Shown one piece after another: positions 56,676-64,000 of a DNA stretch of 64,000 bases. The notes beneath the pieces were generated by a model. It saw nothing but the letters and a program-made list of their open reading frames with translations, was not told the DNA's origin and made no database searches. Made by a program: the position numbers and the translations under genes. Each line of letters opens with the position of its first letter. Within the stretch, counting starts at the first letter, position 1. Origin of the DNA: Callorhinus ursinus (lineage: Eukaryota; Chordata; Mammalia; Carnivora; Otariidae); assembly GCF_003265705.1 (NCBI RefSeq), contig NW_020312967.1, forward strand, positions 437,683-501,682. The letters run 5' to 3'.

Positions 56676-56704
56676 TGTGTGTGTGTGTGTGTGTGTGTGT
56701 GTGT
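56676..56704. repeat. (TG)n microsatellite
   Basis: About 28 bp of TG within the antisense L2. Confidence 0.9.
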
Positions 56705-56731
56705 TGTGTTACATGAGAAGATTTATGTTTT

Positions 56732-56795
56732 GAAAAGATATTTCAGCAATGGAAATGATAGTGGAAAAGATAGTTCCAGCAATGGAAATGACCTC
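56732..56795. repeat. Two-copy tandem duplication (about 32-bp unit)
   Basis: A unit beginning GAAAAGATA and containing CAGCAATGGAAATGA occurs at 56732-56763 and again at 56764-56795 with a few differences. It lies shortly after the TG array. Confidence 0.8.
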
Positions 56796-59648
56796 TCTTG
56801 TAGATTAGAGCCATCATGCAGGTGATAATGATTGCAACTGGAAGTGGCTGGTGCAGGAGAGATAAAAAGGAGTGGGTAGGTTTAAAATCTATTTTGGAGT
56901 TGAATCTGAAGTAATTTGTTTAGGGATTTCATGTGAGGGAGGAGAATGAGGGGAAGAGAGGAATTGAAATGATGCTAAATGTTGTACCTGAGCACCAGGT
57001 GGTTGGTGGAGATATTGGCAGGGAAGGAGTTCAAAAGTGCACATTGGGGATAAAATCAAAGGAATCAAGGTTCTGTTTGACCATATTGGGATTAATGAGA
57101 TGATTAGATATTCAAGTGGAAATGTCAATCATAGAATTACAGTTAATTACAGCTTAGAGTTTAGAGCTCAGTGGAGAGGTCAGTGATGGAGATACAAATT
57201 TGATAGTCTCCACAGATGGTATTAAAATAGTGGGAATATATAAAAGCTCACCAAGGAAAACACTGGAGATGGAGAACAGTGGGGCTTTGGAGGATCCCTG
57301 GGGCACTCCAGCTTTTCAGTTTTGAACTGAAGGGGCGGGCCAGAAAAGACTGAGCAGAAGTGGTTCAGGTATAAGGAAAAAACCAGCAAAATGTGGAGTC
57401 ACAAAAATTAAGGATGTGTTTTAAGGAGGATTGAGTGGCTGACAGTGTCTAATTTTGCCAAGAATTTGAGTAAGCTGAAGAATTATAGCTGCCAAGTAAA
57501 TTTGGAAACTTGGTGGACTTTGGTGATGATTCCTAATAACCTTGACAAGAAGAATCAATTGTGTAAGAAAAATAATGGGCTAAGGAGAGATGGCATGGCA
57601 GGAAGTAAAGACTAGACCATAAATAAGCCATTCAAGAACTTTTGCTCTAAAAGGAGCAGAAAAGTACTCCAGAAACTGAAGGTGGACCATGGGGTCAGGG
57701 GAGGTTGTATGGGGTCAATAGCAATGGTGATAATATGACATCAAGAAGAATGTGTATGTGTTGATGGGAATGATTCAGTAGAGAGGGAGAAATTGATTAC
57801 CAGGAACTGAATGGATACCCTGAAAAGTAGAAAAAGAATGGGGCCTAGAGCACAAGTTTAGAGGTACACAGGGAAGGCATACTTCATTATAATGGAGGGA
57901 CAGCCAGAGACTGTGGTAACAGATCCAGGGAAGGTGGCAGGCTTGGTAGTGGTAAGATAAGGCAGTTTCTCTTTAGTTGCCTCCTTTTTCTCAAATATGA
58001 GACAATATCACTAGCTGAAAGTATGTGTGTATATGTGTCTTTGGGGAATAGTTGTGCTGAAGGTTTGAGGAGAGAGAAGATATTAAAAGTCCATTTTGCT
58101 AAGTAGGTGAGCGAATGTATTCTGGAAGTATATTTGAATTATTGAGAGACCCTTTGACTCTCTGGTTATTATTGTCAAATAATTCTTATCTTGATTTTTC
58201 AAATTTAGACCTGATAGCATGTTTCTATGTCTTTTCCTTAGCAACATTCAACTTTATGGAGAAAAGTACAGAATGACGAGATAGTTGGGTTTAACCAAGG
58301 TGGGGATTTATCCAAAGGAGCATGATCTAGGGAAAGTGGGGCAAGAAAGTTGAATGGGTAACTAGTGAGTAATTATAATGATAATCCATGGATTCTAAAC
58401 CTGTATGGAGGGCAGTACCAACTCGAGAAATGATAGATTGTAGAAAAGTGACGTTATCAGTGGATTTGATATACTAGGGATGCATAGTAGAATGAATGGA
58501 TATATAATAATACAATACAATATGATGTTTCTATCTAATAGAAATTTGGAAGGTGGTGCATTTATTTGATGAAAACAGAAAGGATGTGACCAGGTGAGCT
58601 GGGTCTGTTGCTGTTGAAGTGGGGTGCAAGAAAAGACCACAATGAGTGAGGGGGTCTCAGACTTGAGGGGTTAGGCTCCCGGACACTTTAAACAACATGG
58701 TCATTCATGGCTCCAAGAATGGCAACTGAAGTATAAAGAAAAAAATGCAGTAGGTATTTTCCATGAAAGATGTAGAAAGACCAGAATATTGGGAGAGAAC
58801 AGCAAACAAACAAGAACAACAACAAAACAACAGCAATCAGAATTAGTGGGTAGTAAAAGCTGGGAGCACAAATATCAAAGGAACATTGACATGGAGATAC
58901 AGTAAAAGTGATCCACATCATATCAATGAATGATCAGCTTATTTTTAGTGCATTCAGATGATTTTGAAAATTGGACTTCTGTACTTACAGAGGATCCCTT
59001 GCCATTAAGAATTTTAACAAATGTCATTTCTGGAAGATGTCCTTGAATCATCATAATTTGCCATGAAATGATAAAGACACCCTAATTTCCTAAGCCGTAA
59101 ATGCCTTTAATGCAATAAACTCTAAAATTAGTGAGTTTGTTAAAATATGTAGTGTAATTATTTCATGTAGTACACCTGCTTTCTGTTGATACAAGGCAGT
59201 ATTTTCCCCAATTTAGATACTGACATGAGGCAGTATTTCTTCAATATCAGTCTCTATGTAATATCCAGTGTATTGTTTCTTGATAACAGTGTTGACCTAC
59301 CTCTGATTAAAGTTGGTACCTTAGAAATAGGTCAGTGATTGCATGTAATGAATACTGTCTTCTGTACTATACAGTCAATATATCTGCTTCTCAAAGTACG
59401 AAAGTGAATTCTGTTTAATGCAGTATTTTACTTGACTAGAAAGCTGCTTAGCATGTCAGTCTCATAAAAATCCAATCTCTTTGCAATAAGGAGCAGCTCT
59501 CCAATATTGTAACAGCTACAGGGGGACAATAAAGGATGGTACAATTATATTTTCTTACCGGGGGTGACCTCTAGTGTGAAACTGTGGCATTTTAGCATTC
59601 CTTGGGGTTTGAATTAACAATGCTTTGCCAATTATGACAAATTCGCTA

Positions 59649-59664
59649 CCCCCCCCCCCCCCCC
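59649..59664. repeat. 16-bp poly-C tract
   Basis: Sixteen consecutive C in an AT-rich neighbourhood, the second such tract in the window after 19605-19623. No gene nearby. Confidence 0.9.
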
Positions 59665-60263
59665 TTACCATTTTCAAGATCACAGGTAATTTGTCTTGGT
59701 GTTTTCTTGAGCTGGTATTTGATTTTTGAAGTCAAGAAATCTGTCTGCATCTTTTTTTTTTCCTTTTACTTGTTTCAGGTCCCCACCTAGAGGTCTTTAC
59801 AATTTTATTTTTATAGGTGAGAGATCTCATATTGCTTATGTTAGCCTATTTGACTTCATTCTCAAGCTCACAAGTGCCACATTTCAATAGGTACCTTTTC
59901 ATAGGTGTCCTTCCTGGGCCACTTCTTAAGTTATTGCCTCTCAGTTCCAAACCCATCCTTTTATAACTCTATATCTCTGTGCTGCAGGGGCTGGGGCCCT
60001 GCAAACCATATTTCTGCTTTGCCAGCTGCTTCTATATTAGGCTCTGTCAGTAGGGACATTAGAGGGTCTGGATGAGGAAGGAGGAATTTGCTTATCTCTC
60101 TACTTCCTGTTCTTAGGTGCCTCTCCCCAGCAATGCTGCTTCTCCCTGGCGGCAGGGTTCCTTCCTGTAGATGCAGCTGAATTCACTTGCAGTGTTTTTT
60201 AACACGAGCTAAACAGGGTCCCTATTTTCAGAACCTGAGTTTCAGCCTGATGAGATTCTTAAG

Positions 60264-60320
60264 TTTGTAAATTTTGATTCTTTTAATTTTTGTAAATTTT
60301 GTTAATTTTTGTAAATTTTG
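60264..60320. repeat. Three-copy AT-rich minisatellite
   Basis: TTTGTAAATTTTG recurs at 60264-60276, 60289-60301 and 60308-60320, with TTAATT-type spacers of unequal length. This looks like replication slippage. Confidence 0.85.
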
Positions 60321-60960
60321 ATACTTTTAATCTCTTCCTTTTGTTTCTCCCAGGCCACGGGGATGGTAGTTGCCTCCTTCAATCACCACATCTTTAATAC
60401 CTTGGAATTCTCTTCTTACTTTTTTAGTTATCTGGTTACAACTTTATACCTAGTCAAAATTCTTTATATTACATTCTCTCTGCTAAAATAACTGGTATGA
60501 TTTTCTAATTCCTTATTAGATCTGGACCTGACTGCTACTCTGCCTCTGCTATCCATTTCTTAATACATACGAAATAAAAACCACACATTTACTAATAATT
60601 TCCAATCCTCACTTCCAAGTTAATTGTTATTTTTTTTTATTTTTGCAAGTTAATTGTTATTGTTAATATGAGAGGCAGTATATCTTCGTAGATAAGAATG
60701 GAAGCTGTTGAAATAGGTAGATCTGGGTTAAATGCCCCTTTCTCCTCCTCCACAGTGAATAAAAGGGAAGTTGTAAAAATGAAAAATGAGTTAAAATTAA
60801 CCACATCCACAATTTTTCTCTCTTTACACATACACACTCATTCACTCAGTAGTTTTTTTGTGTGTGTATAGAATACTAATCCTCTATTTTTTATTTGTTT
60901 ACCAAGTATGTATTGAACACCTAAAATGAGGAAGGTTGGAAGGTTTTTTACTGTATCTTT

Positions 60961-61985
60961 TTGGGGGGAAAGAAAAGGAAATTCAGAGAATTTATTACCA
61001 GATTTCAAACCGTATCAAGGGAGATAGGGCAGGAGCTAGTGTGATACAAGGTAGAAAATTATAATAGGTGTGAAAGAGGTATAATCTAAGTGTAGTCAAG
61101 AGTTTGAATATGGAAACATTTCTTCTAGATGGAAGGTTAGGGATGACTTTGTGGAGAAGATATTTGAGCTGGGTCCTCCAATGTAGGTAGGAATTAGGTC
61201 ACCAGGGTTGGGAAGGGCAGGGGAAAACCAAAGCATGGGAGAATTAAGTAGATAAGAAAGTGATTGAGTAGCTAGGGAACTGCACATAGTTTGTTTTGAT
61301 TACTCTTAATGGTGCAACAATTGAAGAGTTCAATCTGCTCAGAGAGGGTCTTTGATGTCAGGCTAAAGAATCTAGACTTTAATATAAAAGCATTAAAAAG
61401 TCTTCAAGGGGATGGTAGGAAGAAAGAGAGAAGTCAGAACCATTCCAAGGAAAGGCAATCTAACAGTACTGGAGAAATTTGCTTGTTGTCTGGTGTCTAG
61501 AGTCATTTGGATAATATTGCAATGAGCTGGGCAGGAGGTACAGAAAGCTTCCCCTTGGTGGTAGGAAGGGACAGGAGACAGGCACAGATATGAAATAAAT
61601 ACGTTGAATTTACAGGACTTGTCCACTGGGTGAATATGAGCAGCTGGGGAAAGGAGGAAACCAAAAACACCTGTGGAAATTTTGAGCTGGGTTTAGCCAT
61701 AGGGACAGTGGTTATCCTGGCAGAAATAGAGATTGTGGAGAGGAACAGGAGATGTGATGCTTTCAGAGAGAAATTGGGATTGATGAATTTAAAGTGTCTA
61801 TAAGACATTTAGGAAGAATCATCTTACAGGCTTTTGGAATACAAGACTGTAGACTGGGAGGAAAGTCAGGGTTTAAGATACAGATTTGCATGTCACTGAA
61901 ATACAAGTGGTAGGCCTATCATGTAATTAGATGAGATCGATAAAAGAATAAACACAGAAGAAAGACAAGGACTGATCCAGCTACA
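60961..61985 (-). repeat. L2-type LINE, antisense, second long fragment
   Basis: 'gtgatacaaggtagaaaattataataggtg', 'gatgactttgtggagaagatatttgagctgggtcctccaatg', 'gggaagggcaggggaaaaccaaagcatggg', 'gcaatgagctgggcaggaggtacag' and 'gatacagatttgcatgtcactgaaatac' fit the reverse complement of an L2-type element. ORF destroyed. Boundaries estimated; possibly the same family as 56190-58120 but a separate piece. Confidence 0.5.
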
Positions 61986-62226
61986 CCTGCATCTAGAGGA
62001 GGGACTGGCAAATTATGGCCTGTGGGCTAAATCTGTCCTATTGCCTATTTGTGTAAATAAAGTTTTATTGGAACATAGCCATGTTCCAATTTGCATATTG
62101 CCAGTCACTGTTTTTGCTCTACAAATTCAGAGTCCAGGAGTTATGACAGACACTATGTGGTCCTCAAAAAATAAAATATTTACTGTCTGACCCTTTACAG
62201 GAAATACTGACTAACCTTTAATTTAG
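61986..62226 (+). mobile_element. DNA-transposon fossil (hAT/MER class)
   Basis: 'gactggcaaattatggcctgtgggctaaatctgtcc...gtgtaaataaagttttattggaacatagcc' and '...aaaatatttactgtctgaccctttacaggaaatactgac' is a very common mammalian non-autonomous DNA element. I recognise the sequence but do not trust my memory of its name. No transposase. Confidence 0.7.
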
Positions 62227-62469
62227 ACAGTGGGGGAAGAATTAGAATCCAGAGAAGAACTGGTCAGATTTTAAAAAGAAAAGAAAGATGAGTCAAGGAA
62301 GGCAAAGAAGAGTTTCAAAAAGACTGAAGGAATCAACAATATGAAATCCAGCAATAGCATTTCCCAAAAGATACACAGAGAAAATGATAGGTAATCCAGG
62401 AGATATTGATGTCATTAGTCCATCCCAGGCTGGGGTGGGCTTGGGATGACCAGAACCTTCACACTTCAA

Positions 62470-62670
62470 GTAGGGTTGCCAGATTTAGCAAATAATAATA
62501 CATGACACCCAGTTAAACTTGAATTTCAGATTAAAACATTTAATACAAGTAAGCTCCATGTAATATTTGACACATGGATTTTCTAAAAAAAAAATATTTC
62601 TTCTTTTTATGAAATCCAAATTTAATTAATTGTTCTGTATTTCTTCTTGCAAACTCAGCTCTGAGCAGCC
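62470..62670. mobile_element. Long imperfect inverted repeat, probable palindromic MITE
   Basis: The left arm (about 62473-62530, 'gggttgccagatttagcaaataataatacatgacacccagttaaacttgaatttca') is echoed in reverse complement at about 62608-62663 ('tgaaatccaaatttaattaattgttctgtatttcttcttgcaaactc'), around a roughly 75-bp centre. The left-arm sequence is a known dispersed palindromic type in mammals. Non-coding. Confidence 0.55.
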
Positions 62671-63079
62671 TCTTCCAGGGCTTGCAGGGGACTGCCTGTG
62701 TGAGGAGGTCTGATGGCAAATCCAGTAGTCCACACAAGCAACAAGGGTGATGGGAAGAATTGGGCATTTGCTGTTCCACTGGGATACTCTGACTACTGCC
62801 AAGAAGGGGATTGCCATTGAGCAGCTACTAAAATTGCTAGATCCAGAGTTGCTGAAGGCATTTTTGTTTCATGAGTCTGAAGAGGGCACAGTAGGTCAGG
62901 GTCGGGGTTTTCTGACTAGCATAGCCCGGAGGGGCAGCCTTGAATCTCTGATTTCATATCCCATACCTTTGTCCATGGTGTAGCTGCTATTCACTTTTAG
63001 TAACATTGAATTGAGGCACATGATGACAGCTCTAGCAGTATGTGCACAGTCTACAAATAAAAACTTCATCATTATTTTC
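62671..63079. other. Unique non-coding DNA
   Basis: A 78-codon plus-strand frame at 62747-62983 has Leu-rich composition but no domain or retrocopy hallmarks. I do not call a gene. Confidence 0.35.
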
Positions 63080-63391
63080 AATTATTTAGTAAGAATTATT
63101 TGCAAAAATAAGTGAGACTACATCAAACTGAAAAGCTTCTGCATAGCAAGGGGAACCGTCAACAAAATGAAAAGGCAACCTACTGAATGGGAGAAAACTA
63201 TTTGCAAATTTTATATTTGAGAAAGGGTTGATTTTTAAAATATATAAATAATTTCTACAACTTAAAGAAAAAGAAAAAAAAAATCAAGTTAAAAATGGAT
63301 GGCTCTGAATAGACATGGCCAACAGGTATATGAAAAGGTGCAGTGCTCAAACATCACTAATCATTAGGGAAATGCAAATCAAACCACAATG
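63080..63391 (+). pseudogene. L1 ORF2 fragment, sense, cut by the actin retrocopy
   Basis: 'gagactacatcaaactgaaaagcttctgcatagcaaggggaaccgtcaacaaaatgaaaaggcaacctactgaatgggag' down to 'catcactaatcattagggaaatgcaaatcaaaccacaatg' follows the 3' half of L1 ORF2. An internal deletion removed part of the middle (near 63300-63330). The L1 text stops at 63391, exactly where actin-like sequence begins. Confidence 0.8.
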
Positions 63392-64000
63392 CCTGCTTCA
63401 CTCCACCCTTGGGCCCACCACCTCCACAAGAAGAAACCACACTGCTTGCTCATCATGACTGGCTCTGGCATGTGCAAATCTGGCTTTGCTGGGAATGACT
63501 CCCCAACCCTCGCCCAGGGCATGTTCTTGTCCACTGTCAGGCACCCCTGACACCAAGCATCATTGTGGGCATGGGACAGAAGGACCACTTGGGTGATGAG
63601 GCCCAGAGCAAGAGTGGAATCCTAACTTTTAAGTACCCCATCAAGCATGACATCATCATCAACTGAGAAAACATAGAGAAGATCTGGCACCACAACTTCT
63701 AGAACCCTGAGGAGCACCCTGTGCTACAGACTGATGCCACCTTGAATGTCAAGGCCAACTGAGAGATGATTCAGATCACATTCCAGATCTTCCATACTTT
63801 GCTTAGGTACATAACCATCAGGCTATGTTTTTCCTATATGCCTCTGGCTGTACCAGTGGTATTATCATGAGTTATGGGGACCAAGTCCCTCACACAGTGA
63901 CCATCTATGAGGGCTACCCTCTGCCCATACCATCCTGTGTCAGGTCCTAGCTGGCTGAGACCTGAAAGACCATCTCATGAAGATTCTCATGGATCATGAC
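63392..64000 (+). pseudogene. Cytoplasmic actin (beta/gamma) processed pseudogene, partial at window edge
   Basis: Reads as an intronless actin coding region from near the N-terminus (a GSGMCKSGFAG-like stretch at about 63462-63492) to about residue 195 at the window end (LMKIL at about 63974-63988). Met in GSGM points to cytoplasmic beta/gamma actin, not muscle actin. Disabled by in-frame stops (TGA near 63664, TAG near 63702, TGA near 63763), a 15-bp deletion of ELRVA after the TAG, small indels in the first 60 codons and a 1-bp loss near 63822. No exon junction gaps, so it came by retroposition. The 3' end lies outside the window. Confidence 0.93.

Larger units (their letters stand above)
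56190..58120 (-). repeat. L2 LINE, antisense, long decayed fragment
   Basis: Plus-strand text is the reverse complement of L2 ORF/3' region: 'gtgatgagtgctgtgaagaagctaaaacagg', 'ggaaggactttagattttattctaagtacc', 'gatattcaagtggaaatgtc', 'gagctcagtggagaggtcagtgatggagatacaaatttg', 'gaggatccctggggcactcc', 'gagtggctgacagtgtctaattttgcc'. No intact frame. The right limit is uncertain, and L2-like wording fades after about 57700. Confidence 0.55.
58121..60960. other. Non-coding DNA, mostly unassigned
   Basis: No gene recognised. 58250-58960 keeps a purine-rich texture like the neighbouring L2 but gives no clear match. Frames of 63-81 codons on the minus strand (58395-58640, 58688-58921) are hydrophobic and low-complexity. 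A 16-bp C run (59649-59664) and small tandem repeats (60264-60320, 60616-60661) occur. Confidence 0.35.

Noticed and set aside
1..64000. CRISPR array, prophage, toxin-antitoxin or other prokaryotic system
   Set aside because: No spacer-repeat pattern, operon or phage gene is present; the repeat content is entirely mammalian.

Overview
This is nuclear DNA from a placental mammal in the order Carnivora. The main evidence is eleven copies of the carnivore-specific tRNA-derived SINE (SINEC/Can-SINE): a GGCGCCTGGGTGGCTCAG-type head, a pyrimidine-rich body and a tail of AATAAATAAATAAAATCTT type. The body sequence fits arctoid caniforms (bear, seal or mustelid type) better than the young canid or felid subfamilies. 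I infer that from remembered subfamily differences and cannot confirm a species. MIR, L2, MER5/MER20-type and HAL1-type fossils are present throughout, as expected in any mammal.

I find no intact protein-coding gene, tRNA, rRNA, CRISPR array or bacterial-type operon. The open frames are short, and most lie in unique DNA or inside LINE remnants. The only recognisable host-gene material is a cytoplasmic (beta/gamma) actin processed pseudogene running off the right edge (63392-64000), plus a 0.2-kb 3'-end retrocopy of an unidentified transcript (40316-40526). A weak exon-like open frame lies near 21995-22274.

Layout. 1-4588: unique DNA with an MLT1-like LTR, a MIR and two TG microsatellites. 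4589-23583: one SINEC at the left edge, then about 18.8 kb with no SINEC or young L1, holding only ancient repeats and several stretches that look like candidate regulatory DNA. 23584-28170: SINEC-dense; an L2 with two SINECs inside it and an old L1/HAL1 with another. 28560-33110: ancient fragments, including a MIR split by a SINEC. 33120-41040: a long minus-strand HAL1-type element, broken by two young L1 pieces in opposite orientation, an inverted HAL1 segment between them, two SINECs, an L1 3' end and the retrocopy. 41055-42910: a DNA-transposon fossil and an L2, each hit by a SINEC. 44695-52735: about 8 kb of stacked minus-strand L1s with a young 2.28-kb L1 nested inside an older one. 52985-62670: MIR, L2 and DNA-transposon fossils. 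63080-64000: an L1 fragment interrupted by the actin pseudogene.

The most informative observation is structural. The arrangement at 34141-36629 is what an inversion by recombination between two oppositely oriented L1 copies would leave. I found no evidence for an undescribed gene system; the interest here lies in retrotransposon history and candidate non-coding regulatory DNA. Ancient repeat boundaries are estimates made by eye, and family names are from memory.
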